Shown: positions 47,291-61,250 of the stretch, piece after piece
How positions within the stretch are numbered: position 1 is the first letter of the stretch
Layout: each line of letters opens with the position of its first letter
From: Metellina segmentata
Lineage: Eukaryota > Arthropoda > Arachnida > Araneae > Tetragnathidae
Assembly: GCA_947359465.1 (NCBI GenBank)
Contig: OX375873.1
Coordinates: forward strand, 75,394,278 to 75,458,277
DNA: 64,000 nucleotides
Direction of reading: 5' to 3'
The notes under the pieces: model-generated
Told to the model about the DNA's origin: nothing
Databases searched by the model: none
What the model saw: only the letters and a program-made list of their open reading frames with translations
Translations under genes and position numbers: made by a program

Positions 47291-49182
47291 ATTTCTTAAT
47301 ATTTTCGCTCTAGAACTTGTGTGTGGGAGGGGTTGTTTATTTTCGTGCTATGGTTTTAAACTCCCCTCATTGTTTTTCGATGATTGTAATATTACTTATA
47401 ATATTTGTTGAGGTATGTATATAATTTTGTATTGGATTGTACAGAGGTTAATATTACTTTGCTGAAGGGCCTTTTGAAAGTGAGTTTCCTAATCTCTTAA
47501 ATTCAGAGAAAATAGAATAGACTCCCAGCAACATCAACAGGAACTCCCATATATGATATAACAGTCACTTATATAAAGAAACCTTCAATAATTATTTTTG
47601 ATCTGATAAAATTATTAATAATATAAGAAAAGGTAAATTCACCACAGTTCTTGATTCTTCTTCACCTAGATTGATTTCAGGAGTTCCTTAAAGTCAAATT
47701 TATGTTAAAAATCATAATGTGCCCATAAGAGAGATGCATATCGACCATGTGGAGAAACTTGATAAAACACGGAAAGATTCAGGAATAATCAGCATCTGGA
47801 CCACAAAGGATGAAGGATAATGGGGATGTCGTACTCGTTTCTAGAGAGCTACGGTTCACGGGCGCCCCATTTGGACGAGATGATGAATTGCTAACAATGT
47901 CAGCCAGCAGACCCCCAGTCTAAAGTGTATCTCATATGAGGAAAACTCATAGAGATTATTATTAGACCCCCGGTCTGAGTTGTATCTCAGTCTTATCAAA
48001 ACAATTGACGTTTTATTAAGTTCCATGAGTAGATTATGGATGCTTACTGTGTTCGTCTCTACACCATACACAAAATTTGTTGAATTATCAGCGGACACTC
48101 TTGTCGTATCTTAGAAAGGAAACTCCAAAAGATGGTAGTTATGATGGTGAAGGAAACTGGTGGTGGTAGAGGTATTAAAGGAGATTCCAACCACGACACG
48201 ATATTTGCTCTAGTCTGAAGTAAGTATGTGGCGAAAATTGGTGTACAACTCTTTTATAGTTCGTTTGAAAATCCCGCTCTGACGATCTATTTTCCCGCCA
48301 TTGAAGGTCCGTGCTTTCCAGATTTTGGCGACGTGAGCTAGTTTGAGTTCGTCAAAACGTTCACCCAAAACAATCCTACTAGCGTCACATTTTGATTCAG
48401 ATTGGAAAGTTAAATAATTTGAAATTAAAACAGAAGTTTTTATTTGACCTTGATAAATACCTAAAAAGTGGTTTCAAATCGCTACGATAAAAATTAGCGA
48501 AGTTAGAATTTCTGAAGGATTAATTAGTGCGGGTGGTTGAAGGCTTTAGTGCGGAATAGAGGATGTCCCCTAAAAGTCAACTGAGATTCCTCGGCCAGTT
48601 GGCATTCAGCATTGGCAATAGTACTGTCTTCGCTAGTGCACTCTCGAAAAGCGTAGTCTGGGGATCTTAAGAGGTCAATTAAAAATGGCGCACTCTTGGC
48701 CATCTGAAGTGTGCTTTTGTTATTTAGGAATGTAAAGCTTGTTTTAGCGTTACGTTTTACACAGTACATAATAACCCTGTAGTTTGAACTCTAGAGGCTA
48801 TGTTCACAAGTCTCAAGTTAATCCGAGGATCAGTTGATCCACGAGTCAGATTGAAAACGCCGTTCATCAAGAATCGGATTCTCAAACGACGGGTTTAGTG
48901 ATTGGCTATTAAAGTCTCATCACGATGACGTGATATTGTTTACATTTAATACGACACACGAATCTGCATTCATACTGGTCAAAAACGCACTTCACCGTCA
49001 GAAGTTATTCCAATTTGTGATTTTAAAAGAATACAGATGACATTATAATTTAGTTTGAAAAGAGAAATGCAAAGCTACTTATTTCGAATTGCAAATCTAA
49101 ATTTTGCAAGATAGAATTGTACACAATACCCTGACAAATCAAAGTAATCAGATTATCATTGTACTTGTCAATATGGGTGTGT
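47291..49182. other. No gene recognised
   Basis: An 81-codon minus-strand frame at 48524-48769 and an 80-codon one at 47856-48098 have no recognisable domains. No other feature is seen. Confidence 0.4.
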
Positions 49183-49610
49183 TGTTGTCGTGCGGGCTAT
49201 ATATGGCCCAATTGGGGGTGCCCTTGCCCCGGAGGGTTGGACTTCTTCATGCATGACACAACCGTTTTACAGGAAGGTCCCTTTCACCCATCCATTCACT
49301 CACACATATCGTAATTTAGATCCCAATCAGAAGCCGATAACCCCCTGATCAGGTACCCCAGAGGTATTGATTTGGTATGGGAACATGGGGAATTTGTGAC
49401 CACGAAATATTTAACGTGCCCCAGCCACCATTAGTGAACACGACTGTTGTTAGTGAACACGACTGTTGTTAGTGAACACGTCGGTCTGTAGCCAGGTCAA
49501 AGCGCCGATCTCGCAACCATCAGAATTGCAGGCTTCGCCGAGGACAGAACCCAGAACCCTTCCGATGCGAGCCCGACGCTCTACTGACTGAGCTACCGAG
49601 GCTCAGTATG
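49183..49610 (-). repeat. tRNA-derived SINE, family 2
   Basis: Minus-strand head reads GAGCCTCGGTAGCTCAGTCA and AGTAGAGCGTCGGGCTCGCA, a clear tRNA 5' half with A box, then GGGTTCTGGGTTCTGTCC as a worn B box. The body continues for about 350 bases and is richer in GC than the flanks. It includes a 19-bp direct repeat (TTAGTGAACACGACTGTTG, 49431-49480). It is longer than family 1 and shares no body sequence with it. Confidence 0.75.
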
Positions 49611-50427
49611 GGTGTGTGTTAATATAAAGTGAAGTAACACTTGCAATGTCAATTTTCTTTCATTTGTAATAAATGAACTGAATAATTTTTATTCCACAAC
49701 GAATTTGCATCTTTCCATGGTCATATATTACCGTTCGCTCTCTCATTGGTTTCTACTCTGGGAAGCCAGACTATAGTTCGGACCAAGGCACATTTGGGCT
49801 TATCTATTTTATAGAAAATGTAAGCACGATCTTCTTACGACTCATATAAGATCAGTTGCATGCGCGCGTCGTCGCAAGAATACTATAATTTAGCAAAGAA
49901 CGGAGTGTGTCGCCTATTTTGTTTTGTTTACAGTATATATTTCTTCTTTCGCTAAAAGATAGTACCTGCGCAAGCTCAACTCTCAACCGAGAGTTAGTTC
50001 TCCGATTTCGGAGGATCGAAATGTAACACCGAAGCGGCGGTTTAAACCTCGGCACTGTGAATTCTTTTTTCGCTAACCCGGAGATTATCGTTGATACGCA
50101 GTTTAATTCGAACTTAGGAATACGGCCGTATGTGTAATCTAAAATCAGAAGCTATTTGCACAGTGAAAACTATCTAGTTCACCGAAACAAATTATTTATA
50201 TTACAGCTGTTATCTGACAGACGCCACGTTTGGCAAGTTTATACAATTTCTTTCGAAGTTGCTTAACTTTCCAAAGTTATATTTTGCCGTGATGCTATGC
50301 AAATCAATGTGTTTTGAATCCTCATATCAGTTTTCATTTTTGTTATGGTTTCGTTATGTCTGTCAGATACACGCGACTTCTCACAATCATATCCAAGAGT
50401 AATTCAAGGCTAAATTACTTTTGTTAA
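49611..50427. other. No gene recognised
   Basis: No feature identified. Bases 50424-50427 are TTAA, the target-like end of the following repeat. Confidence 0.4.
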
Positions 50428-50772
50428 CCCTCTGAGCATCATGAGATTTACGAGCACTGTAACACACGTAATTGTATCCCGCAACTTACTTAATGACTAA
50501 ATAATCACATCTAATGGTTGGAAGAATCCCAGGAAAGATTCTGTTGATCAAGGTCAAAATTGGTTAACTTTCCAAGTGGTTTTGACGATATATTTCATAC
50601 ATAAAGATCTGACTAATGTTTCTAAATACGAGATATCTCGTCAGTACCTTTTGTTTTTATGATGAGATCAAGATTTGGTCAATTTTCTTCCAATGACGAG
50701 ATATTTTGTCCATTAAGTTCTGTTTAGTATTGCTAATGAGAATATACCTCTTAGAGACAGCAATCGGAAATG
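50428..50772 (+). repeat. Pal repeat, most complete copy (345 bp), TTAA-flanked
   Basis: Lies between TTAA (50424-50427) and TTAA (50773-50776). Begins CCCTCTGAGCATCATGAGAT, continues with AGAATCCCAGGAAAGATTCT, then AAGTGGTTTTGACGATATAT and ATACGAGATATCTCGTCAGT, ATGACGAGATATTTTGTCCA, and ends GAGACAGCAATCGGAAATG. The CCC start next to TTAA resembles piggyBac-type ends, so this may be a piggyBac-like miniature element, but a matching inverted repeat at the other end is weak. No coding. Confidence 0.6.
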
Positions 50773-52312
50773 TTAACAAATTTTAAGGGAAGACAGGGGG
50801 AAGGTTGCACCACCGGATAGAGAGTTTAAATACAATTATATTACACGTCCTTATTCATTTGTAAACGGAGTTTTTTTTTAGCAACTTAGATGATGGACAA
50901 ACATGTATTTTCTTCATCTCAGATTAACCGAATAATAAAAGGATCAGTAGTTATTTTGTTCAATTTCAAATTAAAATCAAGTGCATTGTTTTGCTTTTAA
51001 CAAACTCAAAAACTCATAATTACCATATAATGTATCTGTATTATTAGTGGCCGAATGAATTTTTTATCGCACACGTTGAACCAATATATTCTATATAACA
51101 CTATGTAATATTCTGTTTTCTACAGAGTGTCATATGAAAAATGAAAATAGGGTTCACTTTATTGGAAATTAGAACTATCATCAGGTGCAGTACATTTGAA
51201 AATTGTAAACAAAATACTATTTTATAGTTTTGACTAATTTTATTTCATTTCGGAGCATAAAATGCGCTTAACGATGCTTCCATTTATCATGAATGCGTGA
51301 TGAGTAACTACAAGGAATCAATAATCATATCTGTGTTAGTTTTCATTCACAGACGTAGAAACATTTATGTTTCACACCAATTGTGGCGTCAAAACACCAC
51401 AAATCTATTACTAAAACGTAGGGATCTGTACATCTGCCCGATGCTTAACGGCTAACAAGAATAAATAAATCACACTGGGACTAATTAGAACAGACAAACA
51501 CCTTTAATTACGGGATTTTGAAAGGACAACGAAACATACAACAAACAGTACACACATATAACATTCTTCTAACGGAAACTCAAACTGTTCTGTTAACAAA
51601 AAACTGTGATGTAGAGATGTCGCTCGCTTCACTTCACGAACGAAAGAGAAATAGTGAGGCTTGTCTCTCAACACCAATCATCCCCAAAACGAGAAATACT
51701 TTTATAATGCGCGTTACTGTTGCATTATAAGGAGTGATGACAGGGCGTTGTTAGCCTCTATCTCTCTCAGTTTTACGATCAAACTCAGCTAAATCCCGAC
51801 AACTATTAGAACTTTCAACGCAAAAGAATTTATCCTTTGTTTACTCGGCAAAGGTTCATCTCATGATTCCGTCGTATACTCCAACGGCGTTATTCTCAGA
51901 AAAACTTTTTCTCTCCCACTAGTTTATTAATCGGATGAAGGGATCTAGAATTAATAAACCCTTTCAGAATGAAAGGTTGAATGTTTAAGCACTGCAAGGG
52001 AAAATTCCGTTACGGTAGTTAAAAAAAATGTCTGCTATTCGAATGCAGCTTTAGTGAGTGTAAAATAAATTAAATGAGAACACAAGAGAAATCATTTCTT
52101 ACGTATATATAATAGCGTAATATTATTGTATCAATACATCATTATGCAATGATTTCAAATTCCCTATTTAGGCATAGCTAACATGTAAAATTTAAACTCG
52201 AGAATTTTAATAACTTTTAGTTTTACCCAATTAAACTAAAACTATTTAAAAGACCGATTTTACTCAAACATTCGTACAATATACTTAATATGGGTAAGCT
52301 TGGAAGATTATT
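50773..52312. other. No gene recognised
   Basis: At about 50790 GGGAAGACAGGGGGAAGGTTG resembles the tip of the pogo-like ends described elsewhere in the window, but no partner end was found. The rest shows no feature. Confidence 0.4.
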
Positions 52313-52520
52313 GAATTAGGGTTGCCCGTAGGAACAAAATGGGTTATTGGTGACGGTCTGGGATCATTTCTAGAAGGGGAAGATCTGAAAATAACACCTT
52401 GTGATTTTGAAACAAGGTTTGATGATGACGAGGTAAACATCTGCGCTGGCACCCACTCTTTGAACTTCCACACTATACCAGCTTGTGGACATTTTGGGCC
52501 ACGATATAATTAACGCGCGT
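52313..52520 (-). repeat. SINE family 1 copy, worn
   Basis: Contains GGTGACGGTCTGGGATCATT, TTTTGAAACAAGGTTTGATG and TGCGCTGGCACCCACTCTTT, matching the central body of family 1 in reverse. The head region is poorly preserved. Confidence 0.55.
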
Positions 52521-54218
52521 TTCGAATGTGTGCAATTCGTTACTCTTCCAACCTTGCACTAATAGGAGTAAGGAGTTTGTTCTATCTATTGTAAGATAGT
52601 AGTGTGGTTTACCATTTAATCACCATCACCATTTAAACGTATATTTTGTACGACAATAATTCTTAGTTTTTTAAAAACAATTTCAAATATATTTGAGTTA
52701 TCGGATAAAAGGTTATTCAAACTATTTAGATATTCAATGATCTTTATCATAAGTATATGTGTTGACAGGGTAACTCTTTTGGAGGATTGTATTTAAATGG
52801 AACAATTCTTTGCAACGAAAATTATTTTATAGTTTCACCAATTTAAAAGAGAAGGATGTAAGGACTGCCTGCTCAATAATAAGGAATTCTTGATGGCATA
52901 TTTCGCATTATACGGCCATAGGCTAACAGTGTCCTTCACAATATATGATATACTTAACAACTTGCTTAAAAAATTGATTGTTATGTTTATAAATGTTGTT
53001 CCAATTTAATTCTTCATTTCAAATTCGGCTTATAATTCTTAATTATAGAAGATACATCAAACGGCGATATAAATGCGACTTATTTATCGAATATATTTTT
53101 TTCTTGTCAGAGTAAAAGAGGTTAAGTAACAAAAAGCCACATTTCAGAATATTTTACTCTCTGATATTTGGGATGAAAAGGAAGCATAGCATGACATGAA
53201 TAATTATAATTTTGATTCTTTTAGTTTCAATTTTAAGCATATTTTGGTATTCTTTAAATTAATGAAGCACTTAATTAATTTGGACTTCAAATGGATGCAC
53301 TTGACTCCTTTAAACTCCTTTGGAAGTCAGACTTAACCCCTTTTGCCCTGACACGGAAGATTTGCTAATCCAGAAATTCTTAATCGAACATTTTGGGTAA
53401 AACCGCAAATAATACAAGCAATAATCTTTCTTTTGAGGGGATCGCGTTACCTGTAAACATATGTTCGCCCCATTCCATGCATTTCTTCTCATAAGAGCAC
53501 TAAAACTTTTATTCAAACTTTTTTTTCACGATACGCCATTTCATTGTCTTCTTAAACTTGGTGGTTTGCAATTTTATGACCTCCCGATCCCCTGTGAACA
53601 CGAGGTTTACTCCTATCTCAGAACACTGGTGATCATGTCATCTCATAAAGTCACGAATGCTGCTTGACAGCACGTGGTCCAATACTTATAGAGATTCCCA
53701 ATACCGATCCTTGGAACATGAGTTGTTTATGTCCGATGGGAAACCATAAATTCGCATACAACGCAGACTATTCCCACACTATCATGTCTTTCTCCGAACT
53801 TAGAATATCGGTTGCATAAAATCTATCAAATACGTGATAGGAATATCAATTGCCTTACAGAATGTATCAGTACAGCGTATTAGAAACCCCTTTTTTCTTG
53901 TGTTGCAAGCTAGGTAAATTGTAATGAATCCTGAGAGAATAACATAAAATAAATACCTAGAGAATGTCTTTTTCACTTACAACTTCCAAACTGTTTGGAA
54001 CTTTTAATTAATGGATGTAATATTTGAAAAATACAATTTTAATAATAAAATGCACTAGTAATCAAGCTTCAAACTTTTGTAATTAATCCTAAGTAGTGTG
54101 TCTTCAAATATGGAGTTGAATGTGATCTTTGAACCTATAAGATTTTTGAATTGCTCTTTTGGTTTGAATTATTAAACTACGTGTTTGTTCAAGTATAATA
54201 TTTATACCGAATTAGTAG

Positions 54219-54220
<2 letters not shown>
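52521..54220. other. No gene recognised
   Basis: The frames at 53310-53516 (minus) and 53461-53667 (plus) show no domain. No repeat or RNA gene is seen. Confidence 0.4.

Positions 54221-54272
<52 letters not shown>
54221..54272. repeat. Compound (AT)n-(GT)n microsatellite
   Basis: About 36 bases of AT followed by eight GT units. Confidence 0.95.
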
Positions 54273-54273
<1 letters not shown>

Positions 54274-54299
54274 CATATATATGTATTCACTACCCTATC

Positions 54300-54810
54300 A
54301 TAATGGACCGGACAGCAAGATGTGGTGGTATAAGGAAAGTAGTACGTGCTTTAAAGGGGGGGTGTGGGGGGGGGTTCCCTACCTGCTGCAATTACTTTAG
54401 CAACACGTCTGAGCATACTTTCGTCAAGGTTTTGATAGACAGCTATGGGTATTTGCGTCCGTTCGTGCTACAAGAATGCCGCCATCTCAGATGTGGATTT
54501 CGGACGTGGTTCCCTGGTCCAAAAGCGTCGCTCTAATTCGTACCACAAATGTTATATGGGGTTTAGGTTGGGACTCTGAGCAGACCAGTGAAGACGTTTT
54601 ATATCCATATCTTGATACCACTGCTTGACAGAGGCTGCAACATGACATGGAACGTAGTCGTCCTAGAAGTATCATTCGTCCATTTCATAAAATTGCCAGA
54701 GGGTAGGAAGAACCTGACTTTCGAACAACATGCAAAGGTCCCAAGCCCCACCATGAAAAACACCCCCAAACAAGTAGTCGGATTTTATGCATATCCGTTG
54801 GCGCCCGGGC
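54300..54810 (-). pseudogene. Tc1-like transposase, C-terminal part, broken
   Basis: Minus-strand reading gives DDYVPCHVAASVKQWYQDMD, then HWSAQSPNLNPI, a stop where the catalytic glutamate is expected, and HLWYELERRFW. It ends with YQNLDESMLRRVAKVIAAGR. This is the classic C-terminal third of a Tc1 (DDE_3) transposase. A run of eight G at about 54366 follows the end. Inverted repeats were not found. Confidence 0.82.
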
Positions 54811-54849
54811 CAATAATGTAGGGAATCTTAACGATTCTATGGCAATTAC

Positions 54850-54965
54850 AGCAATGAGATTTGACACACAGGTAGTCCAATTTTTAGGTCTCGGCGAATT
54901 TTAAAATTCATTCTAGAAGATTTTTAAATGAATTTAGCAGTTTTATTTTCCATCGACATTCCAAC
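54850..54965 (+). mobile_element. Helitron fragment related to 62504-62942
   Basis: Shares TTTGACACACAGGTAGTCC, a GCGAATTTTA-type block and the ATTTTTAAATGAATTTA region with bases 62574-62680. Neither end of the element is present. Confidence 0.5.
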
Positions 54966-55149
54966 GCGTTTCTTCCGGAAAAAAGAAGAAACACCCGAAT
55001 TTGGATTTTTTCTACCCATGTTACCTTTCCGTCAACCTTGGAACCATGATAAGTTTTTTTTTATCGAGTAGAACGCTCAGAAAATTATTATTTTTCTTTT
55101 CCGCTTTGGTTTTACTCGGAGGAATGATTTTCCAGCCAGACGATTAATC

Positions 55150-57104
<1,955 letters not shown>

Positions 57105-57312
57105 GAAGGTCAAACTTCCAAGTGATTTTACGAGATATCTCGTTCATCAAGATCTACCCAGTATTACTATGGACGAGATATCTCGTCATTAAGTTACGAT
57201 CGATTTTTTTTAGAACGATATGGTCAGTTTTCTACTAGTGACGAGATAGGTCATTTATCAGATGCGGTCGATTTTGCTAATGAAACCTCCTCGAGACAAC
57301 TACTAAAACTAT
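57105..57312 (+). repeat. Pal repeat copy with two intact palindromes
   Basis: Reads AAGTGATTTTACGAGATATC, TCGTTCATCAAGATC, then TGGACGAGATATCTCGTCAT and GTGACGAGATAGGTCATTTA. The core ACGAGATATCTCGT is a perfect 14-base palindrome here. Confidence 0.7.
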
Positions 57313-57898
57313 GCCGCATTAGTATTCTTTAAATGTTTAAGCTAGAACTATAACATCACGTTTCTATAAAAAATGTGTTTTCCATGGCTATTTGCGTTTC
57401 ATAGCCATATATTTCTGAAAAACTAAGATAATGACAAATATTTCATCATCTAAATAGATAATTAAGCCTAAAAGGAATTTTCATGCGTTGGAAGAATTGC
57501 TCTACAGGAATAATTCTTTCGAACAATGTTGCTATTTAGTCCAACTCTGAATAGAAAATCTGAGTGGATAAAGCTGTCGCAAATGATGGATTACTTAACC
57601 ACCTTCTTGCACTCACAGTGGATAGTATCATAAATAATACGCTAATAAGAGCGATTGTGTTTTTAACTCAAGTTTTATAATCTTGTTCAGATTTTACAAT
57701 CAATCTTCTTTTCAAAAGTCCTATAATTAATCATCTTTCTTAGTATGGATACACGACAGTTTGACATTCTTTACCTTAATGACCTGCTTTATTGTACTTA
57801 ATTGTTAATTTAAGCTTAGCGTTAGTTACAGCTGAAATACAGTTTCAATGAATGTTTCCTAAATTATTATTTCTACGTCAGATTCGTTTCTAGAAGTA
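57313..57898. other. No gene recognised
   Basis: AT-rich spacer up to the TA target of the next transposon. Confidence 0.4.
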
Positions 57899-59556
57899 GG
57901 GGAAGGTGGAATACAGTGTTACACGTTTTTTATTTTCAGCTGTGGCATCAAGATATGCATATATATGAAGCAAACAAAGCCCTTAAAAGGAGCTTTGATC
58001 TCTTACATACATCTTAAATATCATTAAAATTAAAAACAGTAACATTTATTTCCCGTATTTAACATTTTTGGAAAGGATGTATATTGTAACACTGTGCCAT
58101 CGGGGTACAGTGTTACACACTATGATATACAGTGTTACGTTATAGTAGCAACAGAAAATATAAAGAATGGGAATTTATTATAATTCATTTTAATTGAAAT
58201 ATAGAGATATCTAATGATTCCTTAAGCATGCTTAAATAAATTACCACTTTTGATACGTTTAAGTATAATTGAACAGCTTTAAATGTGAGGAAAATATTAG
58301 CAATGATTGTTGCCTAAACTAACAAAGTAGATGATAAAATAAGATTGAAGAACTTGTAAATTTATTTGAGATTTGGATAGGAAGTTAGATACACAAGGAA
58401 AATCAACTTTTCTGCTTTTCACACTGTTCCTCCTGATGGAATTGGGAGAGGAAGTTTGGCAATTATTTTTGGTTTTTCAAATGAATGAACTTCATTTGTT
58501 CTGATTCACAATTCCCCAATAGAGTGAATTTTGTGTTCTTTAAGGTTTCCTTCTTCAACTATAATGTAGTTAATATTATTGTCATATGCAGGTAATGTGT
58601 GATTGCAATTCTGAAAAAGAGATGTTATCACTATCAGCATAAGATGGTGAATCCTCCTCTACTTTTGATGTCTCAGTAGGCATATGCTTCAGGTTCACTT
58701 TGGGTCGCTTCTTGGTAATTTCGTTCTTTTTAGGATTTAGTGCTTATTTTCTTTTCAATATTTCCTCTGTAATCATATTTTTAACTGGCGTATCAGTCAA
58801 GATCCAACATTTCACCCATGATCTAATTTGTGCCTTTTTTTGGGGTGTGGCTTTAGGGAAACACCTTTCTTCGTAAGGAGACATAATTTTGTTAGCTTGC
58901 GAATGTTTCGAATGAATTAACAAAAGAAAACTTCTAATCATGTTAAGAAAGATTATAAACGTCACATAAAAAGATATGCAAACCTATATGGAGTAAGGGC
59001 TTTATGAAAAATTAACCTATTTATTCATGTTATCATTCATATTTATAGTTAAAAATCTTAAAATGAAAAATATAGAGGTATAAGAGTGATACAATTTACA
59101 TTGTTAAACATATGCTTGTTTGTAATGTGTTAATTGGACAATCTATGGATGTAACAGTATGATCCATTTCATTCTGTAACACTGTATCCCATCTGACCTA
59201 GCTTGTAACAAAATTTATTCTGACTACATAATGTGAATTTAGATAATATATTATGTCTCAACAGAACCTAAGCACAATTAGCTTTATTACTAAATTATTA
59301 CTCATTATAAAATAAGCACAACTCATGAATAAAGATAATTTAATTATAAACACAAAATTTTTCTTTTAACATGCAAAAATAGAGATTTGCTTACAGAAAT
59401 GTAACTAATGATGCAAATTCTTCCGAAACATATAAACTTCTTTAAAACAAGATGGCTAACAAGATTGTAAACAAATTGGATCTAATTTTACTAGAACTTT
59501 AAAATGAAATTCGCTGTAACATTGTACCCCATGTAACACTGAGCCCCACCTTAACT
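57899..59556 (-). mobile_element. Pogo-like DNA transposon, second subfamily
   Basis: Left end GGGGAAGGTGGAATACAGTG and right end (reverse) AAGGTGGGGCTCAGTGTTAC are imperfect inverted repeats, flanked by TA at 57897-57898 and 59557-59558. Subterminal repeats follow the motif GGGGTACAGTGTTAC (58086-58143; 59160-59200; 59514-59550). Minus-strand coding traces give QKKAQIRSWVKCWILTDTPV and KNMITEEILKRK (58744-58965), then MPTETSKVEEDSPSYADSDN. Length is 1658 bp, too short for an intact DDE_1 gene; only the C-terminal portion is present. It is the same subfamily as 1-695. Confidence 0.8.
58744..58965 (-). pseudogene. C-terminal fragment of a pogo/Jerky-type transposase
   Basis: A 73-codon frame whose second half, containing ILTDTPVKNMITEEILKRK, resembles the region after the catalytic core of DDE_1 transposases. 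Further traces continue downstream in the same element to about 58440 with stops. The catalytic domain is missing. Confidence 0.65.
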
Positions 59557-60124
59557 TATTATAAATTCAACAAGTGTCGTCAGTATCAAACAATTTAATC
59601 AATTCTGGTTTTCTAAGCGGGTGTGGTATATTGATCGAAGATTAACACTTCTATGAGACAACCAAAGTGTAATAATGAACTTCCTAGGATATTGCATCCC
59701 CTCCAGGTATATGCTTATTTTAGAATATGTAAAACAAATCAAAGGTATGAGAGCACAGCCAGACACTTCAGGGAAATATAACTACAGTTTAATGAATTTA
59801 ATTTAAAAAAATGGACAGTTATATATGTTTACAAGTAACTGTCCATTTACATAACTGACACAAAACATTGTGACTACTTATCTTCATTTAATCACTGAAC
59901 TTGGTTGAGTAAGTCTGTCTATCCGTTTTTGTGTTCATTCTTCGATTTTGTGTTTGTGTGTTTGTACAGGCATCGCATAAATTGTTTTCAGATATTTGAT
60001 TGCAATGGATTTTATTTTATACATCATATATTAATTGAGTGAATGGAATACAGAGGCTGTTCACACACTTTTTAGACAATGTATATTGTATTCATAGAAC
60101 TAAATTATATAAAATTCGTGTGTT

Positions 60125-61250
60125 TTAAATGTTCTATTTGATAGCCCTTATTCTGAATTATTTTTCGACACCGTAATTTCCAGGATAATAATGCATTTTG
60201 AAGTGTCAGAAGAGGTATTCTATCGCATTTCTAAAGAACAGCTTTCCAGAGTCCTGTAAAGGTTGTGGGACGACGTTTGGATAATGCAGATTTTAAAAGT
60301 CCGAAAGCACAAAAATCCATAGGTGATACATCGCGAGATTTAGTAGGGATATCAGTGAAGGGTATGGCCTTGATACTGGTTTTTTGTTCCATTTCTTTTT
60401 AGGAAATTTACAGTGGATTTTGATGTGTGACTGCTAGCTTTGTCTTGATGGAGTTCCACAGATTGATGGCACTGTGGGTAAAGCGATGGTGTTTCATTCA
60501 GAAAAATTGGCGATAAAATATGTCTCTGATAGTATTTGGAGTTCATCTTGACATTCTTGTCCACTCTCTTTATTTTTAACTTGCCATGAAAAACCAGCAA
60601 CAATCATGAATCCCTTAGAAAAACTTTCTTTCGATTCTGTGAACCATGTAAATTTGCATTATATGAAAAACCAGCAACAATCATGAATCCCTTAGAAAAA
60701 CTTTCTTTCGATTCTGGGAACCACGTACTTAAATTTTCTTCTTCCCTTTTATGATAATATTTTTTTTTTTGCTGCAATCATTTAAATACACCTATGATTC
60801 ATTTATTGTGACAATTTTTTTCCATTTTTCTTTGGATAAGTGTTTTTCATATAGAATTCGGCAGCGTGTCATGCGTTCAGCGATATGCTTTGGAGAAGGA
60901 CGATGCACATTGTGTTTTTTCGCTTTCTTAAGACTTAAATCAACGTTTATCATTTTGTTTACAGTGGACACTGAGCATTTTAATAATTTTGCAAATGTCC
61001 TTTGACTAGGAGGATTTTCTTTTAACATTAAACAACGTACCTTTGCAATAGTCGAAGATGTCCTCCTTGGATACTTGTTTGGAATTTTTGTCCCACTTGA
61101 GGCTCCAATTTGACGATATTACCTATCGACGCATTAGATATCACAAAACGATGACACTGGCATCGTTTTTGGATAACGGAATATGAATATTGCCTCTTCG
61201 GAAAGAGCATAAATATAGCCTTCGAACCACTGCTTGGTTAAAATCGCCAT
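60125..61250 (-). pseudogene. Mariner-type transposase, broken
   Basis: The start ATG at 61250 begins MAILTKQWFEGYIYALSERG. A frameshift and a stop follow, then the helix-turn-helix region PPSQRTFAKLLKCSVSTVNK (about 61000). At KIVTINES the first catalytic residue appears as Asn instead of Asp. A 65-bp direct duplication (60586-60650 and 60663-60727) disrupts the middle. VELHQDKASSHTSKSTVNFL holds the second aspartate, and after another shift RDVSPMDFCAFGLLKSALSK holds the third, as in mariner-like DD..D enzymes. The C-terminal end (LLSWKLRCRK) is recognisable near 60170. About 370 codons originally; non-functional. Confidence 0.85.
60586..60727. repeat. 65-bp direct duplication within the mariner transposase
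   Basis: The segment beginning ATGAAAAACCAGCAACAATC occurs at 60586 and again at 60663 with two or three differences and a 12-base spacer. Confidence 0.95.

Noticed and set aside
49540..49610. Possible tRNA gene on the minus strand
   Set aside because: The 3' half is too worn to complete a cloverleaf, and the sequence continues into a SINE body.
54185..54536. Plus-strand frames of 71 and 93 codons
   Set aside because: Microsatellite plus the antisense of a Tc1 transposase remnant.
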